DNA from: Glomus cerebriforme
Lineage: Eukaryota; Glomeromycota; Glomeromycetes; Glomerales; Glomeraceae
NCBI GenBank assembly: GCA_003550305.1
Contig: QKYT01000063.1
Span: forward strand, 218,833 to 266,489
Length of the DNA stretch: 47,657 nt
Direction: 5' to 3'
The notes below the pieces were generated by a model. The model saw nothing but the letters and a program-made list of their open reading frames with translations. It did no database searches and was not told where the DNA came from. Of the stretch, positions 1-9,584 are shown one piece after another. Each line of letters opens with the position of its first letter. Positions within the stretch are counted from its first letter, which is position 1. Made by a program: the position numbers and the translations under genes.

Positions 1-272
1 CGTCCAGGTTCTGTCTCTAAAGTCTCTAAAAAAAAAAGATAAAAATAAAAAAAAAAAATTTTTTTTTTATTTATCATATTTAATATATGAAGATCCGAAT
101 CCGATCGGATCAGATCCAGATTTTTTTGTACCATAATCTGATCCGATCAGATCAGATTCAGATCGGATTTATTTGCTTTCGGATCAGATCCACGGATCTT
201 AAATTTGCAAAACNGATCTGAATCCGTTTCAGATCAAATCTGCGGATTCAGATCAGATCAGATTTTTTTAGG
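1..272. repeat. GATC-rich direct repeat, left copy
   Basis: This segment matches 4807-5076 closely along its whole length: the same opening CGTCCAGGTTC, the same oligo-A/oligo-T stretch, then a run of overlapping GATCTGATC/GATCCGATC words ending CAGATCAGATTTTTTTAGG. The right copy begins inside the last module of the minus-strand array at 4775-4831, so base 1 of the window probably also lies inside such a module and the array should continue to the left. There is one ambiguous base at 214. No coding capacity is seen. Confidence 0.85.
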
Positions 273-486
273 AGCACTAGTTAAATCAGACATAGTGTAA
301 AGTAGTATAAAATCCTATTTTGTTGATCACATTTAAAATATATTTATAAATAAAGTAATGTTTACATCATTGTTTACATAGGATATAAACTAACAAATGT
401 TAAAATTTCAATCCAAATTATTATGTACAGTTCTAAGAATTAAGTTAAAAATGAGGTCTGCTACTTTTGTCTAGGTAGTGTATTTG

Positions 487-680
487 TCAGATATCTGTTA
501 GATATCTGAAGGATAATCAGATATGGATAAAAACAAATTTATGTAATAATATTGATGAATAATGTCTAAATGATCCACAATTGTCCATTCTCCAATTATC
601 TGAGAAACCTTATCTGATATTATCCGTTATCTGAAATATCCAGATTTTTGGACGAATATTTATAATCTGGCAGATAACGG
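487..680. repeat. CAGATATCTG/TTATCTGATA word-rich element
   Basis: A 194-bp stretch with many copies of the words AGATATCTG, TAATCAGATA, TTATCTGATATTATCC and GCAGATAACGG in both orientations. It is built like the GATC-rich segments (short self-complementary words repeated in both directions) but from a different word. It may be a decayed foldback element; the family is not recognised. Confidence 0.45.
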
Positions 681-1048
681 TTTAACAGATTGAAATACTA
701 GTATAACAATACTAGATTAGTTGAAAAATGCGTATTATTAGTTAAAAAATGCATATAAAAATGTTGAAAAATATGTATAACAATACAAATTTTAGTATAT
801 ATTAACTATATTTAATAAATAAAAGTATTATTAATTAATTTTATTATGTTTAAACTATATTTATTTATTAAAAATATATTAAATTACAAATTCTTCCTAA
901 ATATACTAATTATGCTATACTAATTAACTATTCAATTTAAATACCCAACTCCAGAATATACAAGAAAGCAAAAAGAAATGTTAATTAACATTTCTCATAA
1001 AAAAGAATAAATAAACTAAATTTCGCAGCTATTCAGCTAAGTTATAAA
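681..1048. other. AT-rich spacer
   Basis: Low-complexity A/T sequence between the TATCTG element and the first array unit. No open frame with coding character, no RNA gene and no clear repeat was seen. Confidence 0.5.
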
Positions 1049-3480
1049 ACTTACGTTTCTGATTCCCAAAAACCTAAATTTTAAGAAACAAACTAAATTT
1101 ACAAAAAACATTCAGTTAGAACATTTCTAACAAATAAAAAAAATGAAAAAACAAAGTTTCATAATAAAACATTTGTTACAAAACTTACATTTCAGTTTTC
1201 CAAGTCTAGGAATAAACCTATAAAAAAAAGAGAAACATTTGATTAGAACATTTCTATATAAAGAAAAAAAAATGAAAAATGAAACTTGTAATGAAATGAA
1301 TATTAAAAAACTTACATTTTCAATCCCAATTTACAGATGCAAACTACAAAAGAAAAGAAAAATGTTCAGTTAGAACATTTTTATATAAAGAAAAAAAAAT
1401 GAAAAATGAAGTTTGTAATAAAACAAATATTATAAAACTTATATTTCCAATCCCAATTCACAGATGCAAACTACAAAAGAAAAAAAATATTCAGTTAGAA
1501 CATTTCTATACAAAGAAAAAAAATGAAAAATAAAGCTTGTAACGAAATAAACATTATGAAACTTACATTTTTAATCCTAATTTACAAATGCAAACTACAA
1601 AAAAAAGAAACATTTAATTAAAACATTTCTATACAAAGAAAAAAAAATAAAAAATGAAGTTTGTAACGAAACATTCATTATAAAACTTACACTTCAATTT
1701 TTTAAGTCCAGGAGTAAACCTACAAAAAAGAAAAATGTACAGTTAAAATGTTTCTTAAAAAATAAAACAAAAAAAATGAAGTTTCATAACAAAATATTTG
1801 TTATGAAACTTATGTATACATTTCTGAATTCTGAATTCCTAGAGTTAAATTTACAAAAAAAAAGAAGAAATGTTCAGTTAGAATGTTTCTAATAAAGAAA
1901 GAAAAAATGAAAAAACAAAGTTTCATAATGAAACGAACATTATGAAACTTACGTTTCCAATCTCAAATTCTCAGAGTTGAATTTACAAAAAAAAAGAAGA
2001 AATATTCAGTTAGAATGTTTTTTAATGAAAAAAACCAAAAAAATAAAGTTTTATAATGAAATAAATATTACGAAATTTACATTTCCAATCCTAAATTTCT
2101 AAAGCTAAATCTACAAAAAAAAGAAGAAATGTTCAGTTAAAATGTTTCTTTTAAAGAAAAAAACTAAAAAAATGAGGTTTCATAATGAAACAAACGTTAT
2201 GAAACTTATGTTTCCAATCCTGAATTTTTAGAGTTGAATCTACAAAAAAAAGAAAAAATGTTCAATTAAAACGTTTATTTAAGAAAAAAACAAAAAAATA
2301 AAGTTTCATAATGAAATAAATATTATGAAACTTATATTTTGGTTTCCCAAGTTTAGGAGTAAACCTACAAGAAAAAGAAGAAACGTTCAGTTAGAACGTT
2401 TCTTAAAAAAATAAAAAAAAATAAAGTTTTGTTATGAAACTTACATTCTGAAAAGAAAGTATTAAAGTTACAACTTCAAAACTTACCAGATTTCCAAGCT
2501 GAAATCAAAAAAAAGCCTGATCCTACAAAAAAAATAAAAAAAAAAGAAATGTTAGTACTATTTCTACTAATGATTCTTTAAGTAAATAGAATTTTGTGAA
2601 GAAACTTTTATACCTGAAATGAAATTCAAGAACCTATAAGAAGAAAAAAGAAGAAACATTAAAAATATTTCTATTTAAAAAAATAAAAAAAGAACGGTAA
2701 GTTTCATTATAAAACTTACCATTTTCTAATTCAAAGTGCCCAAACTGAAGGAGAGTCTACAAGAAAAGAAAAAGAACTGTTAGATAATATTTCTAAAAAA
2801 AAAAGAAAAAAATGGCAAGTTTTGCAAAGAAACTTACCGTTTCCAATTCCACGTACTAATCCAAAAGCTAAGAGAACCTACAAAAGAAAAGAAAGAAATA
2901 AAATGTTAGAAACGTTTCTAATAAAAGAAAACCAAAAAAAAATATGGTAAGTTTCTCAAAGAAATTTAAGAAACTTAACATTTTCAATTCTAGCATTAAA
3001 CTGAAAATATAGAGAATCTACAAGAAAAAAAAAGAAAAAATATTAGAAATATTTCTTTAAAAAAAAAATAAAAAAAATGATAAGTTTTGCAAAGAAACTT
3101 ACCATTTTTCCTCCCAGTTCAGAACGAAAAGCTCAGAGAACCTACAAGAAAAAAAGAAACGTTAATAAGCATTTTTAAAAAAAACAAAAAAAAATGGTAA
3201 ATTTCATGAAAAAACTTACCAATTTCCCTTCCCATTTTGGACTGAAGACCTTAGAGAATCTACAATAAAAAAAAAGAAACGTTAATAAGTATTTTTAAAA
3301 AAAAATAAAAAAAAGGATAAGTTTCATGAAAAAACTTACTGATTTCTACTTTCTAGTATCAGACCAAAAACTGAGAGACTTACAAAAGAAAAAAGAAGAA
3401 ACATTAGAAATGTTTCTTTAAAAAAAAATAAAAAAATAGTAAGTTTTGCAAAGAAACTTACTATTTCTCAATTTCCAGAA
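1049..3480 (-). repeat. Tandem array A, about 20 units with minus-strand exon/intron structure
   Basis: About 20 diverged units, 110-140 bp each. On the minus strand each has a pyrimidine tract ending TTCTTGTAG or TTTTGTAG, a segment of about 20-40 nt, then GTAAGTTT or a one-base variant, then about 80 nt to the next acceptor. Examples of the presumed exons are 3220-3259, 3103-3141, 2838-2877, 2720-2756, 2210-2239, 2081-2110 and 1953-1982. The last three are all 30 nt with the same phase and translate as FNSKNSGLE, FSFRNLGLE and FNSENLRLE. Other units encode FSPKWEGK or FVLNWEEK. Several units have a lost donor (ATAAGT), a lost acceptor (TAA) or a stop, so the array is partly decayed. It could be a repeat-protein gene, its pseudogene, or a satellite that spread from one. 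Confidence 0.7.
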
Positions 3481-3829
3481 CTAAGTTCAAATGGCAATTA
3501 AAACTGATTTAAGGTTTTTAAAATTAACTAAAATAAACTAATAAATTGCGGCTGCAACTTAATTGATAAGTGCAATGTGCAGTTATTTTTTTTTAAAATA
3601 AACTGCAGCTCATATCATGTGATATACATGATACAAAAAAGTATATAATGAGCCTTTTTCATTTTTTTTCTTTTTCAATTCAATTTTTTTTTAATTAATT
3701 TTGTGAAAAGTCCTTCCTCTATGAATGGGTAAAGATCATTAATACATATAAGAGAAGAGCTATTGCTGCTTCCTCTGCCTATTCATAATGATAAAAAGAA
3801 AACATATCAATAGTAAGTAGTGCTCCAAA
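3481..3829. other. Spacer between the arrays
   Basis: AT-rich sequence with one imperfect palindrome near 3616-3635 (ATCATGTGATATACATGAT). No gene is seen on either strand. Confidence 0.4.
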
Positions 3830-3951
3830 CAGATCAGTTCAGATCAGATTTGATTTAAATATAATCTGATCTGAATCTGGTCTGAAACAGATCTGAACTG
3901 ATCTGAATTTAACTAGATCTGAACCGAACTGATCTGAAACTGAACCGATCT
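3830..3951. repeat. Third GATCTGA-word block
   Basis: A run of GATCAGTTCAGATC, GATCTGAATC and GATCTGAACCGAAC words between arrays A and B. It resembles the interior of the 270-bp direct repeat but lacks its flanks, so it is related in word content rather than a full copy. Confidence 0.6.
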
Positions 3952-4013
3952 AAACATAAAGGGAAGTTAATTACTTTCCTTAATAATTAATAAAGTAAAA
4001 AAAATGAACTTAC

Positions 4014-4831
4014 ATTCGTCCAAGATCCCAATCATTCAGTTTTGTCCATTCATCCAGTTTCCTAAAAAAAAGAGAAGGGAAACGTTAATTACATTCCTTG
4101 AAAGTAAAAAAGTGAAAAAAACGAATGAACTAACCTCTTAGTTCGTTCATTCAAGTTCCGTTCGTTCAGCTTTGTCCATTCATCTAGTTTCCTAAAAAAA
4201 AGAGAAAAGGGAAGTTAATTACTTTTCCTAATAATTAATAAAGTAAAAAAAATGAACTTACATTTGTCTAAGATCCCAGTCGTTTGGCTTCATCCATTCA
4301 TCCAGTTTCCTAAAAAAAGAGAAGGGAAATGTTAATTATGTTTCCTGAAAGTAAAAAAATGAAAGAAATGAACGAACTAACCTCTTAGTTCATTCATTCA
4401 AGTTCTGTTCATTCGGCTTCGTTTATTCATCTGGTTTTCTAAAAATAAAGAAGGGATACGTTAATTACATTTTCTAAAAGTAAAAAAAAATGAAAGAAAT
4501 GAACGAACTAACTACTTTGTTCGTTTGTTCAAGTTCTGTTCGTTCGGCTTCATCCGTTTGTCTGGTTTTCTAAAAATAAGAGAAGGAAGACATTAATTAC
4601 ATTCACTAAAAGTAAAAAAATGAAAAGAAATGAATGAACTAACCTCTTAGTTCGTTCGTTCAAGTTCTGTTCATTCGGCTTTGTCCGTTTGTCTGGTTTC
4701 CTAAAAAAAAAGAGAAAAGGGAATGTTAATTACTTTCTCTAAAAAAAAATAAAGTAAAAAAAAAATAAACTCACCTTTAGTTCATTCAGGAACTGTTTGT
4801 TCAGTCGTCCAGGTTCCATCTCTAAAAGTCT
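4014..4831 (-). repeat. Tandem array B: seven minus-strand exon-like modules, mostly in one phase
   Basis: On the minus strand, modules at 4775-4831, 4644-4700, 4513-4569, 4382-4438, 4262-4309, 4135-4191 and 4014-4061 are separated by 70-74 nt introns. Acceptors are oligo-pyrimidine plus TTTAG or TTCTAG; donors are GTAAGT, GTTAGT or GTGAGT. Lengths are 57, 57, 57, 57, 48, 57 and 48 nt. Six modules share phase (one base, full codons, two bases), so skipping any one keeps frame. They translate to hydrophilic repeats such as KLDEWTKLNDWDLGRM, KLDEWTKLNERNLNERTK and KPDKRTKPNEQNLNERTK. Defects: module 4382-4438 has an in-frame TAA, module 4513-4569 makes a stop at its junction unless a GTAGTT donor 3 nt earlier is used, and module 4775-4831 is open only in another frame. 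No first exon or signal peptide is visible. Confidence 0.7.
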
Positions 4832-5076
4832 CTAAAAAAAAAAGATAAAAATAAAAAAAAAAATTTTTTTATTTATCATATTTAATATATAAAGATCCAA
4901 ATCTGATCGGATCAGATCCAGATTTTTTTGTACTATAATCTGATTTGATCAGATCAAATTTAAATCAGATTTATTCGCTTTCGGATCAGATCCACAGATC
5001 TTAAATTTGCAAACCCGATCTGAATCCATTTTAGATCAAATTTGCGGATTCAGATCAGATCAGATTTTTTTAGGTA
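4807..5076. repeat. GATC-rich direct repeat, right copy
   Basis: Second copy of the 1-272 segment, with scattered substitutions. Its left end overlaps the outermost array B module; the rest is the A/T tract and the GATC-word region ending CAGATCAGATTTTTTTAGG. The spacing between copies is 4806 bp. On the minus strand it would form the sequence upstream of the first visible array exon. Confidence 0.85.
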
Positions 5077-5749
5077 AAAAAAAAATTTTCTGAAACTAAT
5101 CAGATGGTTTGGCCCAAATTATTTTTGAATTTAGCCAGAATTATGTTTAATATTGGCCAATATAATAATCCATATTCAATTTTAAAGATTTTTAATAAAT
5201 TTTAATAAAATTTTAATTATAATTTGTAAAATTATTTTTTAACATATTTATTAGATAAATAAATTTAAAATAAATAAAATTATAATTATAGTATATAATA
5301 ACTATTTATTATGACTATTTATTATATTAAAAAAATATTAAGTGGCGTTAATATATGGGTGTTGTGCAATAATGTATAATGTGTTTAAACAACTGTTAGT
5401 ATAGAAAAATGCATATGTTAACTGCATGTGTTGATAAACTTCAGTATACAGGTATTTTACAATGTGTTGAATAACTGATAGTGTTGATCAATGTATTTTT
5501 TGGTGTATATCAATACTTCCAAAACTTCTTGATGTGAGAAAAAAATTTTTTTTTGAAAAAAATTTGCAAGTACTAAAATTAATTTGAGATTTGGTATGAG
5601 ATATTTAGGAAGTACTGTTAGCAAAAAATTTTAAGGTTTAGTACGAGACTTTAATGTAAATAAAATATTCATTAACTTTTATAACTTATTATTTTTCAGT
5701 TATAAATAATTAATCTTAACTATTATTTTGTTAGTTAATAGATAATTAC
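5077..5749. other. AT-rich intergenic sequence
   Basis: No supported coding region. It contains runs such as TGTGTTGATAAACTTCAG and several TGTTGA words, but no clear repeat boundary or RNA gene. Confidence 0.4.
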
Positions 5750-6066
5750 ATGAAAAGAAATGGAGGAAGAATTACGAGGCTTAGTGAGAGATATTACAAA
5801 GAGTTTTTAAGCATGTTTTGAAAGAAGCTAAGTAAATATTATTAATTTTATTGTTTGAATCTTATTAGTTATAGAATGTAACTTCTTATATAATATTTTT
5901 AGTGTCTAATTATATTAGAATTCATGAGGAGAATGTGGCAGCAAGGATGGCAAGTAATGATGTAGCAGAAATATTTGTATTATTAAGTGAAATGAGAGAA
6001 AATGCAAATATAATATTAAGTGGTGTAGATGAAGAAAATGAGGGGATAAGGAAGATTATAAAATAG
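5750..6066 (+). pseudogene. Possible two-exon small gene with one in-frame stop
   Basis: Exon 1 is 5750-5831, intron 5832-5902 (GTAAAT...TTTTTAG, 71 nt), exon 2 5903-6066. The splice joins in frame and gives a product of about 80 codons, starting MKRNGGRITRLSERYYKEFL and ending SGVDEENEGIRKIIK. A single TGA at 5819-5821 near the end of exon 1 interrupts it. The C-terminal half is acidic and probably helical. No family is recognised. It may be a decayed gene, a fragment of a transposon protein, or chance; the consistent frame across a plausible intron is the only support. Confidence 0.3.
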
Positions 6067-7131
6067 AACAGGAGATGTAGTAATGCATAATAATCTTTTA
6101 TTGTTTAATCAATAAAATCATTATTTTAAAATTTTTGGTTTGTCCTAACCTTAAATACTTTAAAAAAATAAATTTATATAATTATTTTTGTAATACATTA
6201 AAAAATAATAAAATCATGTGATAGGACAATAAAAGGTGAAATTACTTAAGTGATAGTCACCTTACATGATCTTTACTTCAGAAACTGAAATTTGATTAAA
6301 ATTCCAGTTTAATTTGGTTTAATTTTTTATATATGATTTGGTTTAATTTTTAGATTAATAAAAAATAAAAAATAAAAAATTAATTTATAAAATTAATAAT
6401 ATTTGTTAAATATAACTTATTATCCAGAATCCTATAATTTTTTCCAGTTTTTTATAATTAATAATGACTATAATAAAACATGTATCAGGCATGAAAATTG
6501 TATATCAGGCATTAAAATTATGTATCAGGCATTATTTGTTTAATAAAAATATTTAAAATAAATTAATTAATTATAGACAGAACAATTTGTATAATAATTT
6601 TTATTTATCATAATTGACTTTCTTTTTTTCTTTTTGTTTGTATTTGGTGTATTTGATTCAGAAATGGAAATTCTTGCAATGGCCTTTTATTTTTGTTTAA
6701 TAATTGTGAAGCCTTGCTAAAATAATCATTATTTAAATTGAATGCATTAATATATATATAAAATTTTAAATAATAAAAATTGTAAATACCTCTTTATCTT
6801 CCAATACATTTTTATTAGTGGTAGTTTCAGTCAACCTTTGCATAACTGAATTAAGGATATTTCTTTTTTTCTTCTTTGTTATTTTAAGATAATTTCACAC
6901 TCCAGTTGATAGTTCAGCTGTTGGTTTAAAAGACTAAAGAATTTATGTTAATACTTATTAATTTTGCAATAATTTTTAGTTTTAATATATTAAAATTTGT
7001 ATTCTCCATTGAAAGAAATAAATTTGGTTTATTTTAAAAAAAAAGTTTATAGAAAAAAGCTTAAAAACGCGTTAACTATGAAAGTAAAAAGTTTATTACG
7101 CGAAAATCACGTGATACCAGATAAATCACTC
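6067..7131. other. AT-rich intergenic sequence
   Basis: No gene is seen. Near 6480-6535 the word TATCAGGCAT occurs three times about 20-25 bp apart. The remainder is A/T-rich with homopolymers. Confidence 0.4.
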
Positions 7132-7232
7132 ATTCGGCACTTCGAACCGAATAACTGACGCTACATATAAGGTAGCTTATAATATTGGGAATCAAATTTG
7201 ATTTACCCAATATAACAGTTGAAGTGCCGAAT
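7132..7232. mobile_element. MITE-like foldback element
   Basis: The ends are perfect inverted repeats, ATTCGGCACTTC (7132-7143) and GAAGTGCCGAAT (7221-7232). The centre, 7182-7213, is a second near-perfect palindrome built on ATATTGGG ... CCCAATAT. The whole 101-bp segment can fold into one long hairpin, the form of a small non-autonomous DNA element. No transposase or certain target-site duplication is seen. A CACGTG-containing word lies just outside at 7108-7115. Confidence 0.55.
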
Positions 7233-7608
7233 AACTATTAAATATTAAATAAGTAAATTTATTTAACTATTCTTTAACAAATATACAAATTTCAGAAAAT
7301 ATATGCCATAATAATTTGGAATAGAAGTTTAATCAAATATCAAGAATAACGGAGCCAAGAAATATATTGTTATATTTACTATGCTATTTAGTCTAATATT
7401 GCATACATTAATTATTATTATAAAGCAGCAACTTCTTGCCATTCAAATTTAATTATTTGCTTAATTTGTAAGAATTAAAAATCAGTTTTAAAAATTAAAC
7501 AAAATTAATAAGTTGAATTTTTTTAGTTCTGTGGATTTTAAATGTGTTCAAAAATAGGAGAGGGGATGTTAAACAAATAATTAAATCTTAAAATATCCAT
7601 TTTGTGCT
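7233..7608. other. Intergenic, 3' flank of the next minus-strand gene
   Basis: AT-rich, no ORF. It probably contains the 3' untranslated region of the gene ending at 7609. Confidence 0.4.
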
Positions 7609-9017
7609 TTAATTACTTTTAAGGTAAAGCACTAGACATTTCTTTTCTCCGGAATCTTGATTTTGACGATGAAAAGAAGCTAATTTAAAATTCTTCCAAC
7701 TTTCTTCACTAAAAATGTGAATTACTTCAGGTTCATCTAACAAATATCTAAACGGTAAATTAATTCTAGGCGAATTAAATTTTTTTTTAATTATGAGCAA
7801 AAACTCTTGAAGGGTTGTTTCTTCCATTACAAATAGATAACGTTGACATCTATTATAATTTGCAATGACTTCAAACTATAGAAATTTTAGAAATTAAAAG
7901 TTATCAAATAAGAAACCCTAAAGTCATAATTGAAGGTTAATTTGATATTTATTTACCTTTGTTTCTTTCCATTTTAGAATTGGCGAAATTGGCGGCTTTG
8001 AAACATACTTCATTTTCCTAAATTATAAAATAAATTAAATAAGAATAACGTTTATGGTTGATTATATTTGGAATATTCTGTTACCTAAATTTTTTTTCGA
8101 AACAATTTACATCTCGTGTGTTGACATTGTTCTCTAGGAAAAGTTTAATACATCCTGCCCTTCGTAATTCTCCTCCAGTTGGGTCGATCTTAATTTTTAT
8201 TTCTTCCAATGAAGAGACCTCTCTCACCTAAATGAATAAAATAATACGTATTTTATACGAATTCAATTATGATTTAAAATTTAAAGTAATTTAACATACC
8301 GGAAAAAAATATTTGATCCAATCATGAACCAAGTTCAGTTGGATAACATTGTGTTTTACATTATTATATTGAATTCCTTTAACATGGAAATCAATCCTAT
8401 CCAAATTATTATTGGCTTGTAATTCAATGCAAATAGAATTGGCACTCGAATTAAGAGAAAGTAATCCTGGATTCAAATTATTATAATTTCCGATTACAAT
8501 TTCTTTCAATTTTATAGACAATGACGGAATATACGAAGGAATATCTACGAAATCATCTTCTAGCGTATCAATTTTCTCAGTTTTTGAAATATAACCGTTT
8601 AGAGGAAATTCAACATCATCCATAAAACTATTATCTTCGAATAAGATAGAATCATCACAAAGAAAAAAATTATTATTTAAAACAAAATCTTGGGGAACAA
8701 ATTTCTCTGAGGCGATGCTATGGTCATTAAGTTTCAAAGAACTATTGTTGATTTCTTTACTCATCGAATTATAAGTTAATCTCTTTCTTTTATTAGGACT
8801 TAAATTATCAAACTTCTCATTTTCTTGCTTGACTTCATTGTAAGTAACCATGGAACTTGAAGAAATTATGTATTTTTCACTCGCGAATCTTGAATGAAAT
8901 TGTTCATCATCACTATCGTCCAAACACTAATAAAAAATGTAGAAAATTTTACCAGCAAATAAAATTTTTATTGCTTGATTAGTTTACACTTACTATTGAA
9001 TTTTTTCGATCATCCAT
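7609..9017 (-). CDS. Unknown protein with PB1-like C-terminal domain
   Basis: Five exons on the minus strand: 9017-8994, 8926-8300, 8227-8085, 8017-7957 and 7875-7609. All joins keep frame and give 373 residues. The start is the ATG at 9017 (MDDRKNSI), followed at once by a GTAAGT donor. Residues 9-217 are Ser/Asn/Asp-rich and probably mostly disordered. The C-terminal part has alternating strand and helix character: FEVIANYNRCQRYLFVMEE, then TTLQEFLLIIKKKF, then a strand-rich end; this order resembles a PB1/ubiquitin-like fold. The PB1 call is an inference from pattern only. No family name can be given and the role is unknown. It shares a 567-bp divergent promoter region with POM152. Confidence 0.8.
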
Positions 9018-9584
9018 ATTTGAAAATTTATAAACAAGAAAAGTAATAAAAAAACTCTGTTTATTTCAAAATATAGAATTACTATTAACTTGCTACTGTT
9101 TGATATATTACTTTTTTTATGTACATTGTGTATTATTCATTGCAATAAGCTTCAAAATCATTTAATATTATAAAATAGAATGTAACACGTCTTAATATTT
9201 TGTCCGCATGAATCCATGTAATTATATTATACAGACTGATAAAATCTTTGATATTATTTATATTATTAATTCAAAGATATACCGCAAAGTGTGTTCTACT
9301 GAAAAAGAATATGCATTTGCTAGTATGCAGTAAGTCAGCATCCCTGTTCGTCTTTATTCCCATTTTTTTTTTTTACATTTATCACCGCCAAAACACGCAC
9401 AACGCTAAGTAAACCTATAAATTATACATCTTTTAAATACTTTATTGATACATTATACCAAGATTATAGTGTTTTATAATCACGTGAAATTAGTTGGGCC
9501 AATAATAATGGAGCTGTGGTGTGAGTATTAAAGCATTGTTAAAAAAAAAAAGTTTTCCTGAAAGACACGAACAGAATAGTTAGA
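9018..9584. promoter_or_regulatory. Divergent intergenic promoter region
   Basis: Lies between the starts of the unknown minus-strand gene and POM152. It has A/T tracts, a pyrimidine-poor A run just before the POM152 ATG, and an ATCACGTGA word at 9479-9487 containing the CACGTG bHLH-type core. No TATA element could be assigned with confidence. Confidence 0.4.

Noticed and set aside
1049..4831. CRISPR array
   Set aside because: The genome is eukaryotic, the units are diverged over their full length, and the variable parts are not spacer-like but change gradually from unit to unit.
1..5076. LTR retrotransposon, with the 270-bp direct repeats as LTRs
   Set aside because: There is no gag, protease or reverse transcriptase frame between them, no TG...CA ends, no primer-binding site, and the right copy overlaps an array module. 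A non-autonomous element cannot be fully excluded.
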